A stretch of 64,000 bases of DNA, from NCBI RefSeq assembly GCF_010092505.1, contig NZ_CP048021.1, forward strand, positions 1,054,001 through 1,118,000, given 5' to 3'. The notes beneath the pieces are model-generated. The model ran no database searches and had not been told where the DNA came from. It saw nothing but the letters and a program-made list of their open reading frames with translations. The DNA comes from Virgibacillus sp. MSP4-1 (GTDB taxonomy: Bacteria; Bacillota; Bacilli; Bacillales; Alkalibacillaceae). Shown piece after piece: positions 24,779-33,818 of the stretch (position 1 is its first letter; every line of letters starts with the position of its first letter). The position numbers and the translations under genes were made by a program.

Positions 24779-25763
24779 GATCGGCAGTCATTGGTGGTTG
24801 TTCCATCCATCGGTTTTTGATTAAAATATTTGTGCCATCTTCTGAGTATTTTTGGACTTCAAGAGATAATCGGTTATATAAAACACCTAAATCAACCCTT
24901 GGACTTTGAGACATTGCTGTACCGTAGAAACCTATACTTAAGCCAATTAATGCTGAAGTGAAAAACATCATCAGCTTATCAGAAAACGTAAACGAAGTAC
25001 TTGTTGTTACTTCCGATGAAATCGACATAGGTACAGGAAGATTTTCTTTTTCCAGTTTTCCCCCAAATACCTTAACATGCTTTTTCCCAATATCGATTCC
25101 TCTTAAAAGGAACTTTTTTACTTCCTTAGACTGTGCAACCTGACTAAAACCTGTCAATGTCACAACACCAAGTGCGTTTCTCTTCAGGTTGGAATATAAG
25201 CTGGAAACCTCGCTGGCAAGAAGAGGTCTTTTCTCACCTATGATATCCAGAACAAACCCCTGCTTCTCCACATAATCGATTTCTTCAATCTTTGGAAGTT
25301 TTGCTGATCTCTGAAACAAGCCCTTCTTTAACAGTAAATCCTTTGTGACTTTATATAAATGCATAGTTTCCTTCATGCATTCTATATAGTAATCGGTGAT
25401 ATCCCGTCGAATCGATCCTGAGACCGCACCGGAGTAATTGGTCTGACCAATAATGGCCATATGATTGAGATAATTTAACACATAAACATCTGAAAAAAGT
25501 TTTGGAGCTTTTAAATCGACATCCTCATCAAGTTTAAATCCATCTGGAATTGCATAATTTTCCCCTTTGAAAACCTCTGTAATTTTTTTTATGTGACCCT
25601 GAGACAATTCCAGAGCGTGTGAGGTTACCGATTTAATTTCTTCGTCCTCTATATTTCTTAAAAAATAGGACAGTATACAAATACTTGCGCTATCGTTTAA
25701 ATATTGGGCCCATAATGGTGAAATTTCCGAGGCTGTTAACCCAATATTTTTTTCATTTTCCAT
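24747..25763 (-). CDS. DUF3231 family protein
   Basis: 338 aa. Two similar halves of about 165 residues, each a predicted helical bundle (ASEISPLWAQYLNDSASICILSYFLRN in the first, ASEVSSLYSNLKRNALGVVTLTGFSQVAQS in the second), as in the tandem ferritin-like DUF3231 proteins of spore-forming Bacillaceae. One hydrophobic stretch near 265-285. Function unknown; homologues are often linked to spore coat or germination, which I only recall loosely. RBS GGAGGG precedes the ATG. Confidence 0.8.
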   Translation of the reverse strand: MENEKNIGLTASEISPLWAQYLNDSASICILSYFLRNIEDEEIKSVTSHALELSQGHIKKITEVFKGENYAIPDGFKLDEDVDLKAPKLFSDVYVLNYLNHMAIIGQTNYSGAVSGSIRRDITDYYIECMKETMHLYKVTKDLLLKKGLFQRSAKLPKIEEIDYVEKQGFVLDIIGEKRPLLASEVSSLYSNLKRNALGVVTLTGFSQVAQSKEVKKFLLRGIDIGKKHVKVFGGKLEKENLPVPMSISSEVTTSTSFTFSDKLMMFFTSALIGLSIGFYGTAMSQSPRVDLGVLYNRLSLEVQKYSEDGTNILIKNRWMEQPPMTADRGELAKKSKG

Positions 25764-25842
25764 CTGGTACCCTCCATGTCAAGACTGTTACTGGTTATTA
25801 TCTACAAAGACTAATGAATTATACTAAGGAATGTTTGAGAAG

Positions 25843-25878
25843 AAAAAGACTGCCTTCTCTTATAGAAGAAAAGCAGTC
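25843..25878 (-). terminator. Terminator of the csgA-like gene
   Basis: GACTGC (25848-25853) / GCAGTC (25873-25878) with an inner CTTCT/AGAAG pair, followed on the minus strand by TTTTT. It lies 8 bp past the csgA stop. Confidence 0.75.
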
Positions 25879-25886
25879 CTTCGCAA

Positions 25887-26138
25887 CTAATACAGAAGTT
25901 CATACACTTCATGTAATTGATACCCGCGTTCATGGTCGCCTGATTCATTGGCATGATGAATTTCTTTTAACAGGATTTCTCTTAGTAAGCGACTTTCCTC
26001 TTCATCCAGATCTCTTGAAAAAAGATTCTCCGACGAATAGTGATTTGCAGCAATTTTGTGATCAATATCCCTGACAGCATCAATGTCTTCTGTGTAGTTT
26101 GATAAAACTTCCTGTAAATACGATAAAGATTGATCCAT
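25887..26138 (-). CDS. csgA: Sporulation-specific SASP, CsgA-like
   Basis: 83 aa. Layout MDQSLSYLQEVLSNY...FSRDLDEEESRLLREILLKEIHHANESGDHERGYQLHEVYELLY closely parallels B. subtilis CsgA (YLRESLSN..., VRDLDDNE, LEKEI, LNEVYELLL) as I remember it. In B. subtilis the gene is transcribed by sigma-G in the forespore. Start at 26138 from GGAGG 7 nt upstream; a longer frame to 26201 has no SD. Confidence 0.72.
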   Translation of the reverse strand: MDQSLSYLQEVLSNYTEDIDAVRDIDHKIAANHYSSENLFSRDLDEEESRLLREILLKEIHHANESGDHERGYQLHEVYELLY

Positions 26139-26303
26139 CTTTATACCTCCTAACACTTGCTTCTTATTGTTAGGATGGATTGATACCTGGTGAATATTCA
26201 CCTAAATGAACTAGCGATGATAATAAGCAATGCTTAAAACACCTGTACGAATTTTCTGTCATTATGGCGTTTATTGTCACTCTTTGCGCTTACCCGGGAA
26301 ATA

Positions 26304-27776
26304 TTATAATAGCCTGGCTATAAAACCGACGATTTGATCCTCTATAGACTTGCCATACTCTTCATTCTTCATATTGTTTAATAAGATAGAGAAGGTCACT
26401 GTTTTTCCATTAATGGTATCCGCATAACCAGACAATGAACTAACGGTTGAAATTGTTCCGGTTTTTGCTTGAACCTGTCCGAGTAAAGGTGGTCTCTTCA
26501 TACGATAACGCAGTGTACCACCCTCCATTCGGTCGTCTGAGCCTGCAATTGGAAGAGAATTTTTATATAGAGAGAACCAGCTCTCCTCTTGAATACGAAA
26601 TAACAGCTTGGAGATTTGATTCGGTGTGACTAAATTGATATGGGATAGACCTGATCCATCCCGTAAAACCATAGAATTTGTATCGATATGATATTTTTGT
26701 AAATTCTTCTTCATAATACCCAGCCCCTTTTTCCAGCTCCCTTCTCCCGTTTTCACTCTCCCTAATTCCTTTATAAGAATTTCGGCATGACCATTGTTGC
26801 TTAACTTCATAAAAGGAATGAAAAGCTCTGACAGAGGAATTGACTTTTTGGTCAATAAAGTTTGGGCTGAGGAAGGTGTTTTTCCTTTAGCACTTTCTGA
26901 AACCGTAATTCCCTGATCCTTGAGATTCTTTTTAAACAGACGCATAGCATATTTGGCTGGATCCCAGACAGCTATCCATTCTTTTTCTATTGCTGAACCG
27001 ATTGGAATTTGCCCTGAAATGGTCACATCATTTGTCCCGTGTTTCCGATTTACTTCAATGTCTTTTCCTTCTTTAGCTGGAACGGTTTCAAGCTGATTAT
27101 TGATGGAAACATAATTGGTTTCAGGTGATAACGTAATTTTTGCCTTCCTGCCAGCCTGATTTGCAGGCGCTATATTGGCAATCATTGTCCCTGCATCATA
27201 ATCCCGGTCAGGTGAAATGGATAAGGCAGAAACCTGCGCTCCATAATACGTATCTTCATCCGTCCAGGGAAGGTCCTGTGAGTAACGCTTCTCATCATAC
27301 CAGGTATCATCCCCTATCAGTTTGCCCTCAATTTTATGTATACCTTTTGCCTTTAGCTGTTCAGCAAAATTTGCGAGATCCTTTTCCATTAGTGTGGGGT
27401 CTCCTTTTCCTCTGATATAAAGATTTCCCTTTAAAACACCACTTTTCACCTGTCCATTAGTTAAAACTTCTGTGGAAAATCGATATTCAGGTCCCAAAAT
27501 GGATAAGGCTGAAGCAGCTGTCAGCAATTTAAGATTCGAAGCAGGTCTGAGTAATTTTGATCCATTGTGCTGATAAAGAAGTTTCCCTGTTTTTGCATGG
27601 CGTATACTTATACCCGCTATTGCACCCTCCAAATGGGGTTCATTTTGCATAAGCTGCTGAATCTGACGGGAGAATGAATCCGTTTGTGCTTCAAGCGATG
27701 TTGCACTCCTGTTTCCGATTAGAGTCAAGACAAGTACCAGAACGAGGAAAATGAATCGAAGGGTATGTTTATTCAT
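26304..27776 (-). CDS. dacC: D-alanyl-D-alanine carboxypeptidase/endopeptidase, PBP4 type (S13)
   Basis: 490 aa, the length of B. subtilis PBP4a. N-terminal signal/anchor (HTLRFIFLVLVLVLTLIGN), then S13 motifs SNLK (about 73-76; SxxK nucleophile), SNN (about 325; SxN) and KTG (about 439; AKTGTISTVSSLSGY). Acts outside the membrane, trimming D-Ala and cleaving cross-links in peptidoglycan. ATG 27776 preceded by AGGAGG. The terminator at 27801-27844 insulates it from cvfB. Confidence 0.92.
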   Translation of the reverse strand: MNKHTLRFIFLVLVLVLTLIGNRSATSLEAQTDSFSRQIQQLMQNEPHLEGAIAGISIRHAKTGKLLYQHNGSKLLRPASNLKLLTAASALSILGPEYRFSTEVLTNGQVKSGVLKGNLYIRGKGDPTLMEKDLANFAEQLKAKGIHKIEGKLIGDDTWYDEKRYSQDLPWTDEDTYYGAQVSALSISPDRDYDAGTMIANIAPANQAGRKAKITLSPETNYVSINNQLETVPAKEGKDIEVNRKHGTNDVTISGQIPIGSAIEKEWIAVWDPAKYAMRLFKKNLKDQGITVSESAKGKTPSSAQTLLTKKSIPLSELFIPFMKLSNNGHAEILIKELGRVKTGEGSWKKGLGIMKKNLQKYHIDTNSMVLRDGSGLSHINLVTPNQISKLLFRIQEESWFSLYKNSLPIAGSDDRMEGGTLRYRMKRPPLLGQVQAKTGTISTVSSLSGYADTINGKTVTFSILLNNMKNEEYGKSIEDQIVGFIARLL

Positions 27777-27800
27777 ATTTATAACCTCCTGCATAGACAT

Positions 27801-27844
27801 AAAAAAGCTGGAAATATAGCCTGTAATCAGACATGATTTCCAAC
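27801..27844 (-). terminator. Terminator of the CvfB gene
   Basis: GCTGGAAAT (27807-27815) / ATTTCCAAC (27836-27844), one G-U pair, 20-nt loop, followed on the minus strand by TTTTTT. Located between the cvfB stop and the dacC RBS. Confidence 0.7.
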
Positions 27845-27905
27845 TTACTGTATTTCTATCCTATACATAGTTTAAGTTAACATAACCATTTTATAGTATA
27901 TTAAC

Positions 27906-28760
27906 TCACAATAAATTATTCCCATTTTTTTGTTCCACCTTTTTTTCCTTCAAAAGATGTCCCAAAGCCCGTTTAAATGCAGCTTTACTTATATGAAAGG
28001 TAGCACGAATCTCCTCAGGATTACTCTTATCATCAAATGGCATCATCCCTTCGTTAGCTTCCATATAAGTTAAAAGTGACGCAGCATCCTCTGTAATACT
28101 ATTTTGTTTCAATGGACGTAAGGAAACATTTACGGACCCATCAGTCTTCACATCAATGATTCTCCCCTGTACAATCTGACCGAGCCGGGGTTCCTCTTTC
28201 CTCTCGGTATGATGGATAAAACCACGATAACCATCATCAGTCAGCATTACACTTCCTTCTTTACTGGTTCTGTATATTCGTCCACTGACAGACTTATGAA
28301 GTACATCGTTACTGGCGTACAAAAAGTTCTCGCTTGTGAAGACATCCTCTGTGGCCGGTATTGCCAACAAACGATTTCTTTTGTCCAAATCTAAACAGAC
28401 ATACAGGAAATCCCCTGCTTTTGGCCAGACCGATTCATAAAGAGGTAAATCATCTTTGGATACAAGGATTTCTTTATCGATTCCAATATCCACAAACACA
28501 CCCAGATTCGGGATGACATCGACAACTTCGGCCCAGTCATATTGATCTCTCCGGACGGTTGGGATTGCAAAAGTTGCTGCTACCTCCCCTTTTTTATCCT
28601 GATACAGAAAGACATCCAGCTGTTGCAGGGATGGGTCGATGTTTTCAGCAGATTTTTCGACATCCATAGTGACATCAGAAGCCCCATCTGTTAATATCCA
28701 GGTCTGCCTTTTCTTTTCTTTCACTCTTAAAGATTGAATGGTTCCTGCTTTATCCTTCAT
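27906..28760 (-). CDS. cvfB: CvfB family S1 RNA-binding protein (YitL-like)
   Basis: 284 aa. Three S1-like OB segments (about 5-65, 70-135 with VIPNLGVFVDIGIDKEILVSKDDLPLY, 145-210 with SVMLTDDGYRGFIHHTERKEEPRLGQIVQGRIIDVKTDGSVNVSLRP) and a C-terminal winged helix (about 220-280, NPEEIRATFHISKAAFKRALGHLLKEKKVEQ). Known homologues bind RNA and affect virulence gene expression in Staphylococcus. ATG 28760 chosen: GGAG lies 8 nt upstream. Confidence 0.88.
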   Translation of the reverse strand: MKDKAGTIQSLRVKEKKRQTWILTDGASDVTMDVEKSAENIDPSLQQLDVFLYQDKKGEVAATFAIPTVRRDQYDWAEVVDVIPNLGVFVDIGIDKEILVSKDDLPLYESVWPKAGDFLYVCLDLDKRNRLLAIPATEDVFTSENFLYASNDVLHKSVSGRIYRTSKEGSVMLTDDGYRGFIHHTERKEEPRLGQIVQGRIIDVKTDGSVNVSLRPLKQNSITEDAASLLTYMEANEGMMPFDDKSNPEEIRATFHISKAAFKRALGHLLKEKKVEQKNGNNLL

Positions 28761-28788
28761 GTAAAACACTCCTTTTAACTCTAGAACA

Positions 28789-28817
28789 TTGACAATTTAT
28801 GTATCTGCAATTATTAT
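28789..28817 (+). promoter_or_regulatory. Sigma-A promoter of the DUF188 gene
   Basis: TTGACA (28789-28794), 17-bp spacer, TATTAT (28812-28817); about 55 nt before the SD of the gene at 28880. Confidence 0.65.
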
Positions 28818-28879
28818 CACACGTGAACTCGAAATTATTTTTCAATCGTATTTCAGCACCTGTTTTTTAGGAGGATTGG

Positions 28880-29317
28880 ATGAAAATATACGTGGATGCA
28901 GATGCAAGCCCAGTCAAGGATATCATTATTGCAGAGACAAAACCACTGAATATTCCTGTTGTACTCGTGATGAGTTTCTCACATTTCTCAAATCAAACGA
29001 ATGAACCTCATGTTGAAACCGTGTATGTGGATGCTGGGGCAGATTCAGCCGATTATCGTATTATGAAGCTGGCTCAATCTGGAGATATTGTCGTGACTCA
29101 GGACTATGGCCTGGCATCTCTGGCTTTGGGAAAGGGTTGTACCGTTCTTCATCATAAAGGGTTTCAATTTACCCATGATAATATTGATCAAATGATGACC
29201 ATGCGTTATGCAAATGCTAAAGCCAGAAAAGCCGGATTTAAAACGAAAGGACCAAAAGCCTTTACGGAAGAAAACAGGGAATATTTCAGGAATTTCTTTA
29301 GGAATATTATAAAGTAA
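28880..29317 (+). CDS. YaiI/YqxD family DUF188 protein
   Basis: 145 aa, family length. [19 protein letters not shown] at the N-terminus, then [34 protein letters not shown] (about 47-80) and a Lys/Arg-rich C-terminus ([15 protein letters not shown]). Related to PIN-like nucleases by the clustered acidic residues (D6, D8, D48, D75), but the biochemical function is undefined. RBS AGGAGG precedes the ATG. Confidence 0.88.
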   Translation: MKIYVDADASPVKDIIIAETKPLNIPVVLVMSFSHFSNQTNEPHVETVYVDAGADSADYRIMKLAQSGDIVVTQDYGLASLALGKGCTVLHHKGFQFTHDNIDQMMTMRYANAKARKAGFKTKGPKAFTEENREYFRNFFRNIIK

Positions 29318-29364
29318 AACGTCCATCAACAGGGGCCTTACAACAGAACGTTCATGCGTGAGAT

Positions 29365-29397
29365 AAAAAAAGCCCCCTTGGAAAGGGAGCTTTTTTA
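29365..29397. terminator. Bidirectional terminator between DUF188 and SASP genes
   Basis: AGCCCCCTT (29371-29379) / AAGGGAGCT (29383-29391), one mismatch, flanked by A7 on the left and T6 on the right, so it can stop transcripts from both convergent genes. Confidence 0.85.
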
Positions 29398-29415
29398 TTT
29401 CAAGTCCATCCGTAT

Positions 29416-29619
29416 TTATTTGTTCATAGTTTGTTGTGCCTGAGTTACAAGGCGCTTAGTAATTTCTCCACCTACGGAACCATTAGAACGAGATGTTGAA
29501 TCTGCTCCTAACTGCACTCCAAATTCTTGTGCAATTTCAGTTTTCATTTGGTTTAAAGCATTTTCAGCTCCAGGTACCACTAGTTGATTGGAATTATTGC
29601 TGCGGTTTTGTTGTGCCAT
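29416..29619 (-). CDS. Alpha/beta-type small acid-soluble spore protein
   Basis: 67 aa. Canonical [49 protein letters not shown], including the GPR protease site around TEIAQEF (about 31-37) and the DNA-binding C-terminal helix. Coats and protects forespore DNA. ATG 29619 with AAGGAGG upstream; likely sigma-G dependent, although I did not locate the promoter with certainty. Confidence 0.95.
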   Translation of the reverse strand: MAQQNRSNNSNQLVVPGAENALNQMKTEIAQEFGVQLGADSTSRSNGSVGGEITKRLVTQAQQTMNK

Positions 29620-29738
29620 TATTCTAATGACCTCCTTGAGAAATTTATCGTCTTGCACCCTTAGCCTTATGGAGGATTGGATGTTATTATGCTCTCTTCA
29701 TCCATTTGTTGACTGGTAATGTTTGAGAATAATGGATG

Positions 29739-30473
29739 TTAATGGCCTTGATCAAAAGGTTTACGTGTAAATGCAGAATAGACATAATTGATCATACTGG
29801 TGTAATCAAACACAGGCAGATCCACTTCATCCTGTAAAGCTTCAGCATAAGGAGGAAGCATACTGCACTCCAATAAAAACATTTTAATATCAGGGTTTTC
29901 AGCACATAATTGTTTGGCTGCTGTTATTACCTCAACCTGAACTTCTTCCGTATCTAACATCCCTGATTCGTCGATAGCAAAGCTGCGAAAATTCGGCTCA
30001 TTTTCCAGACCTTTGATTACGATTGGATCCTCCATTGAATGAAAGTCTATACTTGATAGCAGATTTTGATCCAGTAAATTTGAATTTGCTGTTATAACTC
30101 CTATTTTTTCATCTTCTTGAATCAGATGTTTCAGAAAATGAAATTGAAGCAGACTGGACAGAAAAACCGGTACCTTTAAATCCCTTGACAGGCGCTTTTG
30201 GAAGATAGCCATATACCCGCAGTCACCGGTAATGGCTTTCACTCCACTTTGCACAAGATGACGAGCAGCCTCAAGAAACGGGTAATAAAACTTATCATCA
30301 GACTCAACCATATTATTTGGTTTTAGTCCTTTTACTGTCTCATACCTCACCGGAAAGGGAAACGTATGGGCATTTCCAATATCACCAGGTATAAAGGGAG
30401 CATAGGAATCAAGCATAAGTATTCCCAATGTTTCTCCATAGCTGACTTGACCAGGATTGGCGTAATAAATCAC
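29739..30473 (-). CDS. Aspartate/glutamate racemase superfamily protein
   Basis: 244 aa. Asp/Glu/hydantoin racemase fold inferred from two Cys-containing active-site segments, GDCGYM (about 85-90) and LECSMLPPYAEAL (about 204-216), spaced as in cofactor-independent racemases. The N-terminus YANPGQVSYGETLGILMLDS is typical of an uncharacterised subgroup annotated only at superfamily level. Substrate unknown. GTG start at 30473 with GGGGTG 8 nt upstream. Confidence 0.78.
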   Translation of the reverse strand: MIYYANPGQVSYGETLGILMLDSYAPFIPGDIGNAHTFPFPVRYETVKGLKPNNMVESDDKFYYPFLEAARHLVQSGVKAITGDCGYMAIFQKRLSRDLKVPVFLSSLLQFHFLKHLIQEDEKIGVITANSNLLDQNLLSSIDFHSMEDPIVIKGLENEPNFRSFAIDESGMLDTEEVQVEVITAAKQLCAENPDIKMFLLECSMLPPYAEALQDEVDLPVFDYTSMINYVYSAFTRKPFDQGH

Positions 30474-30525
30474 TTGGTTATCACCCCTTGTCCGATTAAA
30501 AAGTCCGTTCCTTTCTCATCCTTCA

Positions 30526-31209
30526 TCATGAATTCTGGAATAAACTCCAAGGAAATTCTCTTGGTGGATTACATTCAACATGAACATCATCCTCGCGTGT
30601 CGGATGGGGTAAATGAAGCGTATTTGACCAGAGTGCAATTTGCTGGCCCGGCTTATTGACAAACTGACCATATTTCTGGTCCCCATACAGAGGATAGCCT
30701 GTTTCCGACAGCTGTACCCTGATTTGATGGGAGCGCCCTGTCTCTAGCTGAATCGATAAGAGACTTAGATTTTCCTGTTCTGACTGTTGCAGTACACTGT
30801 AGTTAAGAACAGCTTTTTTCGCCTGTTTATGATTGGGCGAAACAGAAAAAACTTTATTTTGACGTCTGTCTTTATACAAATAGTGCTCTAACACTCCGTC
30901 TTGCTGATAAGGTAGACCACGAACCACAGCGAGATAGGTTCTCTCGAGCACTTTTCTGCGAATCATATCCGAAAGTCTTGACGCAGCCTTTGAGGTTTTT
31001 GCAAATACCATGACACCCCCTACCGGTCGATCCAGACGGTGAACGAGGCCCAGATAGACATTACCGGGCTTTTGATATCGGATTTTAATGTCTTCTTTTA
31101 GGATATTCAACAGGTCCTTATCCTTCGATTGGTCAGACTGAACAGGGATATTAACAGGCTTTTCCACAATTAAAAGGTGATTATCTTCATATAAAACAGG
31201 TATATTCAT
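30526..31209 (-). CDS. RluA family pseudouridine synthase
   Basis: 227 aa, shorter than RluD because no S4 domain is present. Catalytic Asp in HRLDRPVGGVMVFAKTSKAA (about 58-77), then LETGRSHQIRVQLSETGYPLYGDQKYG (about 157-183). Modifies uridine in rRNA or tRNA; the exact site is unknown. Start ATG 31209 (AAGGAG 12 nt upstream) is preferred over ATG 31230, which overlaps the SD. Confidence 0.88.
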   Translation of the reverse strand: MNIPVLYEDNHLLIVEKPVNIPVQSDQSKDKDLLNILKEDIKIRYQKPGNVYLGLVHRLDRPVGGVMVFAKTSKAASRLSDMIRRKVLERTYLAVVRGLPYQQDGVLEHYLYKDRRQNKVFSVSPNHKQAKKAVLNYSVLQQSEQENLSLLSIQLETGRSHQIRVQLSETGYPLYGDQKYGQFVNKPGQQIALWSNTLHLPHPTREDDVHVECNPPREFPWSLFQNS

Positions 31210-31330
31210 TGCTCTTATTAACTCCTTCATTCAAACTTAACTATCATATCTTAATCCTAGTGTTACCCAAAAGATTGCCGATTAAAAGGCGTGAAGCGGG
31301 GGTTGCGGCCAGTGAATGCGTGACATAATA

Positions 31331-32200
31331 TTATACTTCTATAACATGTGCTGAAGAAATAAAGGTTTGTATGCGTTCAGTATCCATTTTTGCCTGTTCA
31401 TACCCCTGATCATATAATCTCTGCAGTTTGACAGGATTTTTTTCAATTCGTCCAACATCCAGCTTTTCTTTTGGCCGAATGATCAATACATTTCCCTTCT
31501 CTTCCTGCTCCTCTAAATAGTCCATCGTCTGATTATATTTTTCATGGCGGTTCATCACGGATTCAATTAACCCTTCATAATGACCGTATTTTTTCTTCAG
31601 CAGCCATTTGTATTTTGCTTTACTCTTTCGATATCCTTTATTTCTGGTTAGCACGACAATGTTTTTACTGTATCCATCCTGCTCTGCTTTTTTAATCGGT
31701 ATAGGATCAGCAATTCCGCCATCTAATAAGTACCGGCCTTCAAATTCAATTTCCGGAGCCATAAACGGTAAAGAGCTTGATGCCCGCAGCAGAGTCAGCA
31801 TGTCATGTTTATAATTTGACTTATCAAAATAAACAGGCTCGCCAGTCTGACAGTCCGTGGTACCGACAACAAATTCTTCGGGTGCCTGATTAAAGGCTTC
31901 ATAGTCAAATGGGACCAATTGATTAGGCAATTGATCAAAAATAAAGTCCATTCCAAAAAGCTCTCCCTGTTTTAAAAATCGCTTGTACGAAATATATTCG
32001 GGATGAGTAATATAATCAATGTTAACGGTTCGATTACGATCTATTTGTCTGGCTAAGTATGAGCTGCCATTACATGCACCTGCTGAAACACCAATGACAT
32101 ATGGTAGGTAAAGTTCTCTTTCCATCAGATAATGTAAAACACCACCGGTAAAAACGCCTCTCATACCCCCGCCTTCTAATACTAAACCAGTATTTTGCAT
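31331..32200 (-). CDS. Patatin-like phospholipase family protein
   Basis: 289 aa. Oxyanion hole GGGMRGVF (about 10-17), nucleophile elbow GVSAG (about 38-42) and catalytic DGG (about 157-159): a complete Ser-Asp dyad. Similar in length to the bacterial RssA/YjjU type. Likely a cytoplasmic lipid acyl hydrolase. RBS GGAG precedes the ATG. Confidence 0.9.
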   Translation of the reverse strand: MQNTGLVLEGGGMRGVFTGGVLHYLMERELYLPYVIGVSAGACNGSSYLARQIDRNRTVNIDYITHPEYISYKRFLKQGELFGMDFIFDQLPNQLVPFDYEAFNQAPEEFVVGTTDCQTGEPVYFDKSNYKHDMLTLLRASSSLPFMAPEIEFEGRYLLDGGIADPIPIKKAEQDGYSKNIVVLTRNKGYRKSKAKYKWLLKKKYGHYEGLIESVMNRHEKYNQTMDYLEEQEEKGNVLIIRPKEKLDVGRIEKNPVKLQRLYDQGYEQAKMDTERIQTFISSAHVIEV

Positions 32201-32279
32201 AATCAGTCATTCTCCTCATCTGTAAAATCGTTTAAATCCTATTTTAACATAATGATTAGCTCATTTAAGTGTATGGCAT

Positions 32280-32306
32280 GAAAAAAGCTGACACAAAGTC
32301 AGCTTT
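32280..32306 (-). terminator. Terminator of the M20 peptidase gene
   Basis: AAAGCTGAC (32284-32292) / GTCAGCTTT (32298-32306), perfect 9-bp stem with 5-nt loop, T6 on the minus strand. Confidence 0.85.
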
Positions 32307-32356
32307 CACACGTCCCTGTTCGAATAAAATACGACAGCAGGAATTTCTTAACCTCC

Positions 32357-33724
32357 CTAGGATTTGCTTACAGAATTCCAGTAGTAAACGATCGTTTCCA
32401 TTCCTTTGTCAAAGCTCTCAAGAGGGAAGCTCTCATTTGGTGAATGAAGTCCATCTTCTGGTGTCCCAAACCCCAGTAATACAACAGGGTGTTTATAGAG
32501 TTGATCAATCAATTCAACTACAGGAATCGAGCCACCCATCCGGACAAAGACGGTTTCTTTCTCAAAGGCTTTAGTAAAACTCTCGGCTGCTTTTTGTATA
32601 AGAGGATGTTCAGGATCAACTTTATAGGCCTTTGCTGATAAAGGCTCTCTTGTTATCTCAATCGTTACACCTGCAGGTACGTGAGTTTCCAAATGGTTCA
32701 CAATTAAATCCTGGATTCGATCCGGGTCCTGGCCAGGTACTAATCGGCAGGTAATTTTTGCAGTAGCAGCAGAAGGAATGATGGTTTTTGTTCCTTCTCC
32801 CTGATATCCACTGTAAAGGCCGTTGATTTCCATCGTAGGACGTGCCATCGTGTGTTCTTTTGCCGTAAATCCTTTTTCAGGTGTGGTTTCCGGTACACCC
32901 GTACTTGTTACAAAATCCTCTCCCGGCACTTCTTTTATTAGCTTTCTCTCCTCTGCTGAGAGCTCTTCAACTCCATCATAAAAACCGTCTACGGTTACAA
33001 CCTCTTCTTCATTTTTCAGAGATGTAAGGAGGTGGGCCATGGCCATTGCCGGATTACGGACAGCCCCGCCATACATACCTGAGTGCAAATCACTGGAAGG
33101 TCCATTTAATGTAAATTCAAGACCTGTAAACCCTTTTAATCCATATGTAATCGTCGGCTGACCCTGTTCAACCATTCCTGAATCAGAAATAACAGAAAAA
33201 TCAGCGGCAAACTTGTCTTTCTGCTCTTTTAAAATTTGAGTTAAGTTTTCACTCCCAATTTCCTCTTCTCCCTCAATGCATACTTTTACATTAAGAGGAA
33301 GCTCACCTGTTGTATTCATGAAGGCTTCGAATACAGCTAAGTGCATAAAAACCTGCCCTTTATCGTCACTTGAACCCCTGGCATAGATACGCTCATTTCT
33401 AACTTCCGGTTTAAATGGCTCACTTTTCCATTCCTCATATGGATCGGCAGGCTGGACATCATAATGGCCATAAAATAAAGCAGTTGGGGCTCCCTCTGCC
33501 TTCATCCATTCACCGAATACCAATGGATGTTTGTCCGTTTCCATCACTTCTACCTTGTCAAATCCAATTTCGGTTAAGTAATCCGCAACGAATTGAGCGC
33601 CCTTTTTAACATCTTCCTTATGTTCAGAATCGGTACTGACACTTGGTATGGACAAGAATTCATACAAACGATTAAGCAAAGCTTCCCGGTTATCCTGTAA
33701 GTATTGTACAACTTTATCAGTCAT
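32357..33724 (-). CDS. M20 family dipeptidase
   Basis: 455 aa. Metal-binding motifs YGHYDVQPADP (about 86-96), SSDDKGQ (about 117-123), EGEEEIGS (about 150-157) and SDSGM, with a central dimerisation domain (about 200-350). A cytosolic zinc dipeptidase/carboxypeptidase of the ArgE/DapE/CNDP type. Monocistronic, with RBS AGGGAG before the ATG. Confidence 0.9.
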   Translation of the reverse strand: MTDKVVQYLQDNREALLNRLYEFLSIPSVSTDSEHKEDVKKGAQFVADYLTEIGFDKVEVMETDKHPLVFGEWMKAEGAPTALFYGHYDVQPADPYEEWKSEPFKPEVRNERIYARGSSDDKGQVFMHLAVFEAFMNTTGELPLNVKVCIEGEEEIGSENLTQILKEQKDKFAADFSVISDSGMVEQGQPTITYGLKGFTGLEFTLNGPSSDLHSGMYGGAVRNPAMAMAHLLTSLKNEEEVVTVDGFYDGVEELSAEERKLIKEVPGEDFVTSTGVPETTPEKGFTAKEHTMARPTMEINGLYSGYQGEGTKTIIPSAATAKITCRLVPGQDPDRIQDLIVNHLETHVPAGVTIEITREPLSAKAYKVDPEHPLIQKAAESFTKAFEKETVFVRMGGSIPVVELIDQLYKHPVVLLGFGTPEDGLHSPNESFPLESFDKGMETIVYYWNSVSKS

Positions 33725-33818
33725 GATATTTATACTCCCTTTCTTACTATGCCTGTTTTACTCCTCTCCCTTATTGTAGCATAATTCGATTGATTGCATA
33801 TAAATGGAAAGTCTGAAT

